DNA of 64,000 nt. Source: Bacillota bacterium (GTDB lineage: Bacteria; Bacillota; SHA-98; Ch115; JABLXJ01). Where the stretch lies: the NCBI GenBank assembly GCA_013178125.1, contig JABLXJ010000004.1, positions 62,001 to 126,000 of the forward strand. Reading direction: 5' to 3'. Of this stretch, positions 47,324 through 57,167 are shown in pieces. Positions within the stretch are counted from its first letter, which is position 1; every line of letters starts with the position of its first letter. The position numbers and the translations under genes are program-made. The notes under the pieces are model-generated. The model was not told where the DNA came from. It saw only the letters and a list, made by a program, of their open reading frames with translations, and did no database searches.

Positions 47324-47404
47324 GTGGCTGTAATGTGGCCGTAGGCCATATATAGCTGCATATGCGGTGTATATGTCATATATAGCTGGAGGGGGCTTGC
47401 TGCT

Positions 47405-47857
47405 TTGGTGCTTCCAATACGAAAGAAGGGCGATCCAATTCTCAGGCGGGTCGCATTGCCAGTCGAGAAGATCACGCGCGAGATGAATGCCCTGATTGAT
47501 AACATGCTCGAAACCATGTATGCCGCCGACGGAGTCGGGCTTGCCGCCCCTCAGGTTGGCGTCGGGTGCAGGGCCATCGTTGTGGACGTGGGCCAGGGGC
47601 CTGTGACGTTGTTTAATCCGCACATCGTAGAGGCAAGCGGGAGCGTGACTGAGCGTGAGGGGTGCCTGAGCATACCCGGGGTGTTTGGGATGGTGCCAAG
47701 AGCGGAAAAAGTAGTGGTAACAGGCCTGGACCGGCGCGGGGAGGAGAGAAGCATCGAGGCTTCGGGCCTATTTTCCAGGGCCTTGCAGCATGAGATAGAT
47801 CACCTCGATGGCATTCTATTCATAGACAAGGCCCGTGAGATCGTGGAGGAGAAATAG
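47405..47857 (+). CDS. def: peptide deformylase
   Basis: Removes the N-formyl group from new proteins. The three motifs [18 protein letters not shown] and [12 protein letters not shown] with the metal-binding HExxH are intact; 150 residues is normal. TTG 47405 is 9 nt after GGAGGGGG; GTG 47408 is the alternative. It precedes fmt by 2 nt: together they run the formylation and deformylation cycle. Part of priA-def-fmt-rsmB, an old conserved order. Confidence 0.94.
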   Translation: MVLPIRKKGDPILRRVALPVEKITREMNALIDNMLETMYAADGVGLAAPQVGVGCRAIVVDVGQGPVTLFNPHIVEASGSVTEREGCLSIPGVFGMVPRAEKVVVTGLDRRGEERSIEASGLFSRALQHEIDHLDGILFIDKAREIVEEK

Positions 47858-47859
47858 CG

Positions 47860-48816
47860 ATGCGGTTAGTATTCATGGGAACACCGGAATTTGCGGTCCC
47901 GTCTCTCAAGGCGATCCTCGCCAGCGGCCATGATGTCATCGGGGTCGTCACCCAGCCTGACAGGCCGCGTGGAAGGGGTCAAAAGGAGACGCCTTCGCCC
48001 GTCAAGGAGGTGGCTCTCGAAAATAGGTTGGAGATCTACCAGCCGGAGAAGGTGAGCGACCCTGAATTCATCGCAATGCTCCGCAGACTCAGGCCTGATT
48101 GTATAGTGGTTGTCGCTTTCGGCCAGAAGATCCCGGCTGAGATACTCAACCTGCCTCCTTACGGGTGTATAAATGTTCATGGCTCGCTCCTGCCCAGGTA
48201 TCGCGGCGCGAGCCCGATGCACAGGGCGATAATGAGCGGGGAGAAGATCACGGGGGTAACAACGATGTACCTGGCGGAGCGCTGGGATGCGGGTGATATC
48301 ATTCTCCAGGAGGCTATTGAAATCTCATATGATATGACCGTTGGTGAGCTTCATGATGAAATCGCCCGGCGCGGAGCGAACCTCCTGGTGGAGACGCTGA
48401 GGCGGATCGAGGCCGGGGACGCTCCGCGGATACCTCAAAACGAGGTCGAGGCCACATATGCGCCGAAGCTCAGGCCCGAGGAGGCCTGGATCGAGTGGTC
48501 GAGGCCGTCCGAGGATATCCGAAATCAGATTCGCGGCATGAATCCACGGCCGGGCGCCTGCACCCGGCACAGGGGCAGGATGCTGAAGATCCTTGCGGCT
48601 CAGGTTGTCCCGGCGACCTGGAGCGAGGTCGCTCGCGCGGGCGGGGATCAACCCGCCACCGTGACCGGCGTCGACAGGAAGTCCGGCTTCACCGTAAAAA
48701 CGGGCGATGGAGCCCTGCTGGTGACCAGGGTCCAACCGGAGGGCGGGAGGGCGATGAGCGCACCCGAGTACATGCTGGGCCATGAGGTCGAGGTGGGGGA
48801 CCTGCTCGGGGAATAA
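47860..48816 (+). CDS. fmt: methionyl-tRNA formyltransferase
   Basis: Formylates initiator Met-tRNA using 10-formyltetrahydrofolate. MRLVFMGTPEFAVPSL at the start, the active-site INVHGSLLPRYRGASP and a C-terminal OB-like domain are present; 318 residues is normal. Start ATG 47860 directly follows the def stop, so translation is coupled. Confidence 0.95.
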   Translation: MRLVFMGTPEFAVPSLKAILASGHDVIGVVTQPDRPRGRGQKETPSPVKEVALENRLEIYQPEKVSDPEFIAMLRRLRPDCIVVVAFGQKIPAEILNLPPYGCINVHGSLLPRYRGASPMHRAIMSGEKITGVTTMYLAERWDAGDIILQEAIEISYDMTVGELHDEIARRGANLLVETLRRIEAGDAPRIPQNEVEATYAPKLRPEEAWIEWSRPSEDIRNQIRGMNPRPGACTRHRGRMLKILAAQVVPATWSEVARAGGDQPATVTGVDRKSGFTVKTGDGALLVTRVQPEGGRAMSAPEYMLGHEVEVGDLLGE

Positions 48817-48869
48817 ATAGCCGCGCCAGGTCGCGCTAACTCAGAAAAAGTCGGGAATAGGAGGGGTTA

Positions 48870-49565
48870 ATGGTGTTCTTCTGGGATCCGACGTATATCT
48901 TGATCATTCCGGCTATGATATTTGCGCTCTATGCGCAGGCGAGGGTCCAGGGCGCGTTCGCAAAGTACTCCAGGGTGAGCTCCCGGCGGGGGATGCGGGG
49001 CTCGGAGGTCGCGCGCGAGATCCTGGACCAGAGCGGCCTCAGGGAAGTGAGAATCGAACAAATCGGTCAGGACCTCGGTGATCACTACGATCCCCGGGCA
49101 AAGGTCCTGCGCCTGTCACCCCAGGTCTACGGCGGCAGTTCCCTGGCCGCCCTCGGGGTAGCTGCACATGAGTCTGGGCACGCGATCCAGGATTCTATGA
49201 ACTATCTGCCTCTCGCGATACGCCACAGCCTCGTGCCCGTGGCAAACTTCGGCTCGAACCTGGCGTTTCCCCTGTTCCTCATAGGTTTCATATTTGCCGG
49301 CTCGGGGCTTGCCTGGCTCATGACGCTCGGTATATGGGTTTTCATCGGGGTCGTGGCCTTCCAGGTCGTAACCCTACCCGTTGAGTACAACGCGAGCAGC
49401 AGGGCTCTCGCCCTCCTTGAAGGCGGGGGCTACCTTACGCGGGAGGAGATCGGTCATGCTCGCGAGGTCCTCAACGCCGCAGCCCTGACATACCTGGCGG
49501 CAACGGCTGTCGCCGTTACCCAGCTCTTGAGGCTTATCATCCTGCGCGGCAGCCGGAGGGATTGA
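48870..49565 (+). CDS. zinc-dependent membrane peptidase, YugP family
   Basis: Integral membrane metallopeptidase of 231 residues. An N-terminal helix, the HESGH metal motif in AAHESGHAIQDS, and three further helices toward the C-terminus fit the YugP/DUF2268-like group in Bacillota. Substrates are unknown. Start is ATG 48870 with GGAGGGG upstream. Frequent between fmt and rsmB in Clostridia; ends overlapping the first possible start of rsmB. Confidence 0.85.
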   Translation: MVFFWDPTYILIIPAMIFALYAQARVQGAFAKYSRVSSRRGMRGSEVAREILDQSGLREVRIEQIGQDLGDHYDPRAKVLRLSPQVYGGSSLAALGVAAHESGHAIQDSMNYLPLAIRHSLVPVANFGSNLAFPLFLIGFIFAGSGLAWLMTLGIWVFIGVVAFQVVTLPVEYNASSRALALLEGGGYLTREEIGHAREVLNAAALTYLAATAVAVTQLLRLIILRGSRRD

Positions 49566-49570
49566 GACAG

Positions 49571-51178
49571 GTGCGGGCGATGCGATTCCGAGCGATGCGA
49601 TCGAGGGCGATACAGTCACGAGCGGCGCGGTCGAGGCGGATTGCCCTCGGGGTCCTCTATGAAATCGACGTAAATGGGGCATACGCGGGCATCGCCCTTG
49701 ATCGCGCTCTTGAGAGATCGTCCTCGTCCCCCCGGGACAGGGCTCTTGCCACGGAGCTTGTCTACGGGGTGACCAGATGGTTTAAGACCCTTGATTGGGT
49801 CCTGGATAGATTCTCGACGCGGCCTGTCGCAAGCCTGTCCCCATGGGTCCGGAATATCCTGCGGATGGGCCTCTACCAGCTGATGTTTCTCAGGTCGATC
49901 CCGGGGCCGGTCGCTGTGAATGAAGCCTGTGAACTGGCGTGCGCTGTGGGCCACCCGGGGATTGTAGGTTTTGTAAATGGTATCCTGCGAAACATCCTCC
50001 GCAAGATGAGCGCCGGCGTCACCGCCAGAGGCGACGCCAGAGGCGAAGGCGGCGCTGGCGGTGCCCGGTTTCCGGCTGCCGCCATATTCCCGGGTTTGGA
50101 ATTCCCGGATGTGGAAAGGAACCCTGTTGAGGCTATTTCGATTGGGTTCTCTCACCCGGAATGGCTTGTGGCGCGCTGGATCAAGCAACTCGGGGTCGAG
50201 CGGACCATGGAGATATGCAGGTTGAATAATGAGCCGCCACCTATGAGTCTGCGGGCGAACCTCCTTAAAATCACCCGGCGGGAGCTGGTCGAGCTGCTCT
50301 TGCAGGAGGGCGTCGAGGCTGGGCCAAGCCGGTTGGTTCCCGAGGGGGTGGTCCTTGGAGCAGGTGGAGGGCCGGGTCGCGCCTGTAAGGGAGAAGAGGG
50401 TGAAATGGCCTATCTCGAGGACGCGCCGGAAGATGCACCGGATGGTCCGCGGGTGGGCCTGGCAGCGTTGGGCGGGCTTACCAGCCTGAGGTCATACAGG
50501 GATGGCCTGTTTACTATCCAGGATGAGAGCTCTATGCTTGTGGGGCATGCCCTGGGCCCTGAGCCCGGCCAGGCGGTCATCGATGCGTGCAGCGCCCCCG
50601 GCGGCAAGACCACGCACATAGCTGAAATAATGGGGGATGCCGGCCAGATCCTGGCTTTCGACATTCACCCTCACCGTCTCGACCTGCTCAGGCAGAATCT
50701 CGAGCGGCTCGATATCAAGTCCGTCCGGCTCACTGAGCTCGACGCACGCAGGCTCGGCGAGCACTACCGGGGCGTGGCTGACCGCGTCCTTGTGGATGCA
50801 CCATGTTCAGGCACCGGGGCGCTCCGGCGCAGGCCTGACGCGAGGTGGCGAAAGAAACCAGAGGACCTCCCGGGGTTTCATGCTTTGCAGGTGGAGATTC
50901 TGCGCTCGGCATCAAATTGTCTTAAACAGGAGGGGATCCTTGTCTATTCCACCTGCAGTATGGAACCTGAGGAGGGTGAGGATGTGGTCAGGGAGTTCCT
51001 GGATTCGATGGAGGAAGGGGGCAGATTCGCCCCTTTAAACGTCTATGACCGCCTTCCCGTGGCCTTTCGCCAGGCCTTCCCTGATGGAGGGTGTGACAGG
51101 CGCGGCTGGCTCAGGTTGTTTCCAGATATCCACCAGGTTGATGGATTTTTTATGGCAGCGTTGAAGCTTAAAGCTTGA
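49571..51178 (+). CDS. rsmB: 16S rRNA (cytosine-967-C5)-methyltransferase RsmB
   Basis: N-terminal NusB-like domain (RIALGVLYEIDVNGAYAGIAL) and C-terminal methyltransferase with SAM motif DACSAPGGKTTHIAE, the active-site DAPCSGTGALRRRPD and the second Cys in YSTCSMEPEEGE. The first 18 residues are Arg/Ala-rich and made of GCGATGCGA-type repeats. Two Gly/Arg/Ala insertions lie near residues 143-160 and 262-285. GTG 49571 has GGAGGG 10 nt upstream; TTG 49562, overlapping the yugP stop, is an alternative. A terminator follows about 200 bp downstream. Confidence 0.92.
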   Translation: MRAMRFRAMRSRAIQSRAARSRRIALGVLYEIDVNGAYAGIALDRALERSSSSPRDRALATELVYGVTRWFKTLDWVLDRFSTRPVASLSPWVRNILRMGLYQLMFLRSIPGPVAVNEACELACAVGHPGIVGFVNGILRNILRKMSAGVTARGDARGEGGAGGARFPAAAIFPGLEFPDVERNPVEAISIGFSHPEWLVARWIKQLGVERTMEICRLNNEPPPMSLRANLLKITRRELVELLLQEGVEAGPSRLVPEGVVLGAGGGPGRACKGEEGEMAYLEDAPEDAPDGPRVGLAALGGLTSLRSYRDGLFTIQDESSMLVGHALGPEPGQAVIDACSAPGGKTTHIAEIMGDAGQILAFDIHPHRLDLLRQNLERLDIKSVRLTELDARRLGEHYRGVADRVLVDAPCSGTGALRRRPDARWRKKPEDLPGFHALQVEILRSASNCLKQEGILVYSTCSMEPEEGEDVVREFLDSMEEGGRFAPLNVYDRLPVAFRQAFPDGGCDRRGWLRLFPDIHQVDGFFMAALKLKA

Positions 51179-51384
51179 TGATTGGATCGAGAATATGATT
51201 GTTCGATAATGCCATCAATCCCCTTTCCCTCATGAATTGATCTTCTAATATTGATCTTCTAATACTGATTTTAAAATCAATAGATGAGGTCAGATGAAGT
51301 CCTCAGCACGAAGCCCTCAGCTCGATGGTTAGCAATTAAGGGCAAATGAGTTGACTTTGCCAAACATTAAGCAACATAAAATGG
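51179..51384. other. intergenic, low-complexity
   Basis: No gene seen. Contains a tandem imperfect repeat of TTGATCTTCTAATA and short A/T-rich repeats between rsmB and the terminator. Confidence 0.4.
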
Positions 51385-51425
51385 GCGTTCTTGCGGGCAA
51401 GTTATGTCTGCAAGGACGCTTTTTT
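51385..51425 (+). terminator. intrinsic terminator after rsmB
   Basis: GCGTTCTTGC (51385-51394) pairs with GCAAGGACGC (51410-51419) with one G-T pair, followed by TTTTTT. Confidence 0.8.
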
Positions 51426-51677
51426 CATGCTACTATATGTCTTCATGCTTTCCTAGCTATTGCCCTCCTGGTGCAACTTGGGACCTGGTATATCCCCTGA
51501 TATGTTCATCCTGGGTTTGCGTCGGGGTGTATGGGGCGCATCTCCGGGGCCTTGGGGCGAAGGCCCTTGATTTTGCCCTGATGTTTACTCATGTGGGAGA
51601 CGGTTGGATACCGGAACCGGAAGAGGAGCCAACATGTGGCTTCACCTGGTGGGGGAGTCGCAGGAGGTATCCTCAAA

Positions 51678-53156
51678 GTGAAAGCAGTACGCCGTCCCAG
51701 CCTTACAATAGCATTCCTGCTTATCTTGATTATATGTGCGATATCATCGCCTTACCTGAGGGCTTTCATTGGCCTGCCACGCCACATTCGAATGCTTGAG
51801 GGGCAGTCCAGGGAGTTCCCGGTGCGGTTGCCGCTGGGGTTGTATATAAGGTCCGACGAAGAGGGCGATATATTCATGGTAAACGATAGCAGGATAGAAA
51901 AGAGCGGCTTCAGCCTGAAAAGAGGGGCTGTAGCCAAATTCAGCCCCCTGAACCTCGGGACGGCTGATGTTCAGGTCAGGCTTCTCGGTGTGGTCCCGAT
52001 CGGCAAGGTCAAGGTCGATGTCCTGCCCAGGGTGAGCGTCGTCCCGGGCGGGCAGGCCATAGGCGTCCTGCTCACAGCGCGGGGTGTGATAGTGGTCGGC
52101 CATTACCCGCTTGTGGGCATTGACGGCCGGCGATATTACCCCGCACAGGAGGCCGGGATCGAGGTGGGGGACGTCATAGTAAGCATCAACGGAGCGCCCG
52201 TTGAAGGCGCAACGCAGGTCGAGAGGCTCATCGATATAGCAGGCAGGGAACACAAGGAAATCGACCTGGGGCTGGAGAGAAATGGCCAGGATCTACATAC
52301 GAAGATAAAGCCGGTGCCCACGGGTGTTGGTGCGGGCGATGTTCGTAGCGGGCTGCATGGCGGCGGGCCATATAACGATCTACATGGCGATCGGGATAAC
52401 GGTCCGGGCGATTCCGGAGGCACTGGCACCATAGACCCTGTAAAATATCGTATCGGAGTATATATAAAAGATAATGCCGCAGGCGTTGGCACGCTCTCCT
52501 TTTTTGACCCGGAAAAGGGCGTCTACGGCGCGCTGGGCCACGTGATCACGGATGCCAATACAAATCAGGAGATCAACGTGAGGGATGGCAGGATAGTTGC
52601 TGCCCAGATCATAGGCATACAGCAGGGGCAACGGGGCCAACCTGGCGAGAAGATAGGGGTTTTCGGAGGGGGGGAGGACGTCCTGGGAACTATCGAGCGT
52701 AACACCAAATTCGGCATTTTTGGCAAGATGACCCTCCCACCCAGAGAGGGCCTCACTATGGAGCCGATCCCCATCGCCCTCGCGGAGGAGGTTACAGAAG
52801 GTGAGGCCGAGATGTTGACCGTCATTAAGGATGACAAGGTTGAGGGATTCAAGGTCGAGATCGAACGGGTGCTTCACCAGACCAATCCGGGCACTAAGGG
52901 GCTGATCATCAGGGTTACGGATCCCAGGCTGATCGCGATGACTGGTGGCATAGTCCAGGGGATGTCCGGGAGCCCGATAATAAAGGACGGGCGGCTCTGT
53001 GCGATTGTCACCCACGTCTTCCTGGCAGACCCGCGCCGCGGGTATGCCACCCTGGCCGAGTGGATGGCCCGTGAGGCCGGTCTGTATCCGGGCACCTCGT
53101 CTGAAAAGGGTGTCAGCATGCTGCCGCAGCGCCGCAGGCTCCCTGATGCGGCTTGA
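51678..53156 (+). CDS. spoIVB: SpoIVB intramembrane-signalling serine peptidase
   Basis: Forespore protein that crosses into the intermembrane space and triggers pro-SigK processing. N-terminal helix (about 8-24), PDZ domain (AQEAGIEVGDVIVSINGAPV) and serine peptidase with His in GALGHVITD and Ser in QGMSGSPI. A Gly/Asp/His-rich spacer of about 35 residues lies between PDZ and peptidase. GTG 51678 has AGGAGG 10 nt upstream; the frame open to 51591 is not coding. The gap 51426-51677 holds no other gene; a SigG promoter could not be fixed. SpoIVB normally precedes spo0A directly, but here two genes intervene. Confidence 0.92.
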   Translation: MKAVRRPSLTIAFLLILIICAISSPYLRAFIGLPRHIRMLEGQSREFPVRLPLGLYIRSDEEGDIFMVNDSRIEKSGFSLKRGAVAKFSPLNLGTADVQVRLLGVVPIGKVKVDVLPRVSVVPGGQAIGVLLTARGVIVVGHYPLVGIDGRRYYPAQEAGIEVGDVIVSINGAPVEGATQVERLIDIAGREHKEIDLGLERNGQDLHTKIKPVPTGVGAGDVRSGLHGGGPYNDLHGDRDNGPGDSGGTGTIDPVKYRIGVYIKDNAAGVGTLSFFDPEKGVYGALGHVITDANTNQEINVRDGRIVAAQIIGIQQGQRGQPGEKIGVFGGGEDVLGTIERNTKFGIFGKMTLPPREGLTMEPIPIALAEEVTEGEAEMLTVIKDDKVEGFKVEIERVLHQTNPGTKGLIIRVTDPRLIAMTGGIVQGMSGSPIIKDGRLCAIVTHVFLADPRRGYATLAEWMAREAGLYPGTSSEKGVSMLPQRRRLPDAA

Positions 53157-53269
53157 GGTCTGACTTTACATACACATCAACCACGGATATGATGTATTTG
53201 GACGAAGAAAATACCCGGACGTACTTGGACGGAGAGTCCTCGGACGAAAAATGGCAAACGATGGTATGA

Positions 53270-54580
53270 ATGCGGGTGAGTAGAGTGGTTGATTGTGCTG
53301 ATTACAACGTCAGGGATTTGAGCCTTGCCGCGGGTGGCCGCCTGAAGATCCAGTGGGCGGCGGCGCATATGCCCCTGCTCAACAGGATCCGTGACGAATT
53401 CGCGGCCGGGCGGCCCTTTGCAGGGCAGAGGGTGGCGATATGCCTCCATCTGGAGGCCAAGACGGCATATCTCGCAAAGGTGCTGAAGGAATGCGGGGCC
53501 GAGGTCGCCATCACCGGGAGCAACCCCCTGTCCACGCAGGATGATGTGGCGGCCGCCCTTGTCGAGGATGGCCTTCATGTTTACTCCTACCGGGGGTGTA
53601 ATATGGAGGATTACAGGAGGCTCATCGGCCAGACGCTTTCTATCGGGCCCACCCTGGTGATCGACGATGGGGGCGACCTGGTCAATATGCTCCACTCGGA
53701 CCGGAGAGACCTGGCGGAGGGCGTGATCGGGGGGTGCGAGGAGACAACCACCGGCATCCTCAGGCTGCGGGCCATGGACAGGGACGGGGCTCTTCTCTTC
53801 CCGATGATCGCAGTCAATGACGCCTACTGCAAGCACCTGTTTGACAACCGCTACGGCACAGGACAGTCCGTATGGGATGGCATCATCCGCACCACCAACC
53901 TGGTTGTGGCCGGCAAGGTTGTCGTTATCGCCGGCTACGGGTGGTGCGGCAAGGGTGTGGCGATGCGGGCAAAGGGGCTCGGGGCCCGGGTTGTCATATG
54001 CGAGGTGAACCCCATCAGGGCCCTCGAGGCGAGGATGGATGGCTACGATGTCATGCGGCTTTCGGATGCGGCTCGCGAGGGCGATATCTTCATCACCGTC
54101 ACGGGCTGCAGGGATGTGATACGCAGGGAGCACTTCCTGGCCATGAAGGATGGCGCCATCCTGGCCAACGCCGGCCACTTCGATGTCGAAGTCTCGATCG
54201 CGGATCTCGCGGCTTTATCCGTATCCCGCCGCCAGGTGCGCGCTAATATCGAGGAATTTGTCCTCGCGGCTGGTCAAGCTGATCAAGGTCAAGCTGATCA
54301 AAAGGATCAAAAAAGGCTCTACCTCCTTGGCGAGGGCCGGCTCGTGAACCTGGCGTGCGCCGATGGGCACCCTGCCGAGATCATGGACATGTCCTTCGCC
54401 CTCCAGTTCCTCTCCCTGAATTACCTGGCACGAGAGGGGGATCGCCTCGGGAATCACCTCTACAAGGTGCCAGAGGATATAGACCTCGAGGTTGCAGAGT
54501 TAAAGCTGGCCTCCGAGGGTATTTCCATAGATAGCCTCTCTCCGGAGCAGAGGCGGTATATCGAGAGCTGGCAGGGTTGA
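53270..54580 (+). CDS. ahcY: adenosylhomocysteinase family protein
   Basis: Splits S-adenosylhomocysteine to adenosine and homocysteine, regenerating the methyl cycle. Substrate and NAD segments can be read: DDGGDLVNMLH, GCEETTTGILRL, FDNRYGTGQSVWDGI and the Rossmann VVVIAGYGWCGKG. At 436 residues it fits the shorter archaeal/thermophile type. A GQADQGQADQKDQKR tract near residue 335 is low-complexity. The start is uncertain: ATG 53270 lacks a site, and GTG 53285 follows GGGTGAG closely. Related enzymes with altered substrates exist, so the exact reaction is inferred. Confidence 0.87.
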   Translation: MRVSRVVDCADYNVRDLSLAAGGRLKIQWAAAHMPLLNRIRDEFAAGRPFAGQRVAICLHLEAKTAYLAKVLKECGAEVAITGSNPLSTQDDVAAALVEDGLHVYSYRGCNMEDYRRLIGQTLSIGPTLVIDDGGDLVNMLHSDRRDLAEGVIGGCEETTTGILRLRAMDRDGALLFPMIAVNDAYCKHLFDNRYGTGQSVWDGIIRTTNLVVAGKVVVIAGYGWCGKGVAMRAKGLGARVVICEVNPIRALEARMDGYDVMRLSDAAREGDIFITVTGCRDVIRREHFLAMKDGAILANAGHFDVEVSIADLAALSVSRRQVRANIEEFVLAAGQADQGQADQKDQKRLYLLGEGRLVNLACADGHPAEIMDMSFALQFLSLNYLAREGDRLGNHLYKVPEDIDLEVAELKLASEGISIDSLSPEQRRYIESWQG

Positions 54581-54596
54581 AGGCCATCTCGAGGCC

Positions 54597-55877
54597 TCAG
54601 CGCGTGCCGGCCTGTCTATGCAGCTTCAGACCATGTTTTTGCCGGGCGATCGCCTGATGTATGAATAACGCGAGAAAGAGCAGCCCTGCCACGCTCATCA
54701 TAATGGAGTTGACGAACATGCCCGCTCTCAGCCCGAGGTCGTCCGCTATCCTGCCCAGCATCCATGGAAGCGCGATGGCTCCCCCCGCTGCGGAACCATA
54801 GATGAGACCCGTTACTGTGCCGCTGCTTGCGGGGAAGAGGCTCGTGGCATACGAGGTGATGACGGGGAATATACCCGCGCTCGCGAGGCCAAAGGCGGCC
54901 GTGGCCAGCAGCCCTGAAATCGGCGAGTTGACACGCGATAATGGCAGGAGCGCCAGCGCACCTCCCACCATGTAGACGGTGAGAAGCAGGAGATTATCTG
55001 TTGAATCGCTCATCCTGGCCGAAATCAGCCGGCCGGCCACGATGAGGATAAATAATGTAAACAGGGCGAGCGAGCCGACCATCTGGGTTGTTCCGAGTAT
55101 TTCCTTGAAATAGACCACGGTCCAGACCATTATATTTCGATATGCACCGGAATAAAAGAACATCGCCAGTATAAACGCCCAGATGCTGGGGCTTCGCCAG
55201 AGGCTGCCCGGCTCCCGGCGGGGATGGGAGGCGGGGGCCAGGCCTCTCTGCGGGGCCTGTGAGGATTCCGGGTCCTCCCCGGCCTGAGTCCGGGGCAATG
55301 ACGGCTTCTCACGGTGCTGCTCCCTGAGCTGGCGAAGATAAAACAAGACCATGGCGACGAGGGCAAACAGGGTCACGGCGGCCAGCGAGAGCCGCCAGCT
55401 CATGCCCCTGGCGAGAGCAAAGGCTATCACTACCGGGAAGATCGCGGCCCCGAGGCCGAATGAGGCATGCAGCAGCCCCAGGATCTCCCCTTTCCTTGGG
55501 CCACCGCGTTCCACAAGGACGGCATTGGTCATGGGATCGATGAGGCCGAGGGCGACGCCGAGGGCCCCTGTGCCCATAAGGAGAAAGATATATGAAGGCG
55601 CTATTGCCATCAAGACCGGGCAGGTGGTCAGCAGGATGAGGCCTGCAAGCAGGACTCTGACAGCTCCCATGCGATCCGAAAGAAAGCCCGCCACAAATAC
55701 TATAGGGAAGCTTGCAAGGCTTTGGACGGCGCTGACTACCCCGGCCTGGCTGAAATCGAGGTTGAACTCGCCGACCAGATTGGGTAGAATGGCGCCTGTG
55801 AGGGTCGTGGCCGCTGCAAATGCCATCTCAACCAGATATATCGCCCACACAACTGGGGGAATCGAATGGAAGGACAT
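54597..55877 (-). CDS. MFS transporter, sugar or drug efflux type
   Basis: Twelve predicted helices in two halves, with the MFS loop motif GFLSDRMGAVRVLL after helix 2 and a central hydrophilic loop (about 190-225) rich in Arg, Pro and Gln. Substrate unknown; FucP-like and drug-efflux families are both possible. ATG 55877 is preferred over TTG 55889, though neither has a strong site. It faces ahcY tail to tail (16 bp apart) and is divergent from spo0A. Confidence 0.8.
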   Translation of the reverse strand: MSFHSIPPVVWAIYLVEMAFAAATTLTGAILPNLVGEFNLDFSQAGVVSAVQSLASFPIVFVAGFLSDRMGAVRVLLAGLILLTTCPVLMAIAPSYIFLLMGTGALGVALGLIDPMTNAVLVERGGPRKGEILGLLHASFGLGAAIFPVVIAFALARGMSWRLSLAAVTLFALVAMVLFYLRQLREQHREKPSLPRTQAGEDPESSQAPQRGLAPASHPRREPGSLWRSPSIWAFILAMFFYSGAYRNIMVWTVVYFKEILGTTQMVGSLALFTLFILIVAGRLISARMSDSTDNLLLLTVYMVGGALALLPLSRVNSPISGLLATAAFGLASAGIFPVITSYATSLFPASSGTVTGLIYGSAAGGAIALPWMLGRIADDLGLRAGMFVNSIMMSVAGLLFLALFIHQAIARQKHGLKLHRQAGTR

Positions 55878-56079
55878 CTTATTTCCCAAAACACTTCACC
55901 GCTTTCTGCAGATTCTCGTGGTTAAGCTTGTCCGGCGCCCGGCCGACAATTTATTATGCCTGTAGGAATTATACCACCCTGGGGATTTCAGGCAAAGGGC
56001 TATACAGCATTACATTGCCACTTGTATGGCTTGTATCGCCTGCTATCATATTGATGCAGGCACTAGTTGCATACGGAGG
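55878..56079. other. intergenic region between the MFS gene and spo0A
   Basis: No gene seen. I found no 0A box here; the promoter region for spo0A begins at about 56080. Confidence 0.4.
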
Positions 56080-56112
56080 AGGACTTTGACATATTGCGTA
56101 GAATTTTAAAAT
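56080..56112 (+). promoter_or_regulatory. spo0A promoter region with SigH-like and SigA-like elements
   Basis: AGGACTT (56080-56086) and AGAAT (56100-56104) with a 13-nt spacer resemble the SigH pattern, one base longer than the norm. An overlapping TTGACA (56086-56091) and TAAAAT (56107-56112) resemble SigA with a short 15-nt spacer. Bacillus subtilis spo0A has a SigH promoter, so the first reading is attractive. Confidence 0.45.
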
Positions 56113-56278
56113 CTATTGGGTTGAAAGAGGCAAGAGCCGGGCAGCGAAGCCTCAGCCTGTAATCCGTGGGATGCCCCCGGGCTACAGATTATTCAAATAA
56201 ATCATGAATCAGGAGGATGGGGGATCGAGATTCGATGGCGGTCCTATTCTTCAGGATTTAGCAGGGGTGGTTAGGCAG

Positions 56279-57064
56279 ATGAGCGAGGGGAAAATCAGGG
56301 TCTTGATCGTAGACGACAATCGCGATCTGTGTGAGGTCCTCCAGGAATTCATCGGCGAGCAGGGAGATATGGAGCCAATCGGAGTGGCCTATAATGGCAT
56401 CGATGCCCTGGACAGGATTGAGAAGGCGAAGCCCGACGTTGTGGTGCTTGACATCATCATGCCTCACCTCGACGGCCTCGGCGTCCTCGAGCGGCTCAAT
56501 AAATCTGACCAGGCGAAGCGACCCAGGATCCTCATGTTGACTGCAATAGGCCAGGAGCACATGACTCAAAAGGTCGTAGAAATGGGTGCCGACTATTATA
56601 TCATGAAGCCGTTTGATATGGAAACCCTCACCCAGAGAATTCGCCAGCTCATGGAGGCGGCTCCCGACGAAAAGAGGAAAAAGGTGATATGTGCCTCCAA
56701 TCCATTAATGCGGGACCTGGACGCCCAGATCACGGAGATCATCCACGAGATTGGCATTCCCGCCAATATCAGAGGCTACCTTTACCTTCGAGAGGCTATT
56801 CTCCTTGTGATGAAGGAGATGAACTTGCTTGGCCGCGTTACCAAGGTGCTCTACCCGAAGATCGCTGAGAAATACAACACGACGCCCCCGAGGGTTGAGC
56901 GCGCTATCCGGCATGCCATCGAAATCGCCTGGAGTAGAGGAAATATCGAGCTCCTGAACAGCATATTCGGACATACGATCGATATGGAGAAGGGAAAGCC
57001 CACGAATTCGGCGTTTATCGCCAGGATTGCGGACAAGCTTCGCATTGATATGAAGGCCGGTTAA
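56279..57064 (+). CDS. spo0A: sporulation master regulator Spo0A
   Basis: Response regulator that starts sporulation. The receiver domain has [14 protein letters not shown] and the phospho-Asp in [16 protein letters not shown] (about residue 57), with the Lys in IMKPFDM. The C-terminal effector domain has the very conserved [26 protein letters not shown] (split: helix A), [17 protein letters not shown] and [19 protein letters not shown] 56279 has AGGGGTGG 8 nt upstream; the frame is open to 56204. Length 261 residues, normal. Confidence 0.96.
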   Translation: MSEGKIRVLIVDDNRDLCEVLQEFIGEQGDMEPIGVAYNGIDALDRIEKAKPDVVVLDIIMPHLDGLGVLERLNKSDQAKRPRILMLTAIGQEHMTQKVVEMGADYYIMKPFDMETLTQRIRQLMEAAPDEKRKKVICASNPLMRDLDAQITEIIHEIGIPANIRGYLYLREAILLVMKEMNLLGRVTKVLYPKIAEKYNTTPPRVERAIRHAIEIAWSRGNIELLNSIFGHTIDMEKGKPTNSAFIARIADKLRIDMKAG

Positions 57065-57167
57065 GGAATTTAATGGGAAGAATGATAATGCCTTCCGTGT
57101 TGCATAATATTTCATGCCGGAGTATGAGAAGTATGATAGGTAGATGGTGACGGTAAGTGGTAGCGTC

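Noticed and set aside
51404-51799. 131-residue open frame before spoIVB
   Set aside because: It starts within the rsmB terminator and overlaps spoIVB in another frame; no coding character.
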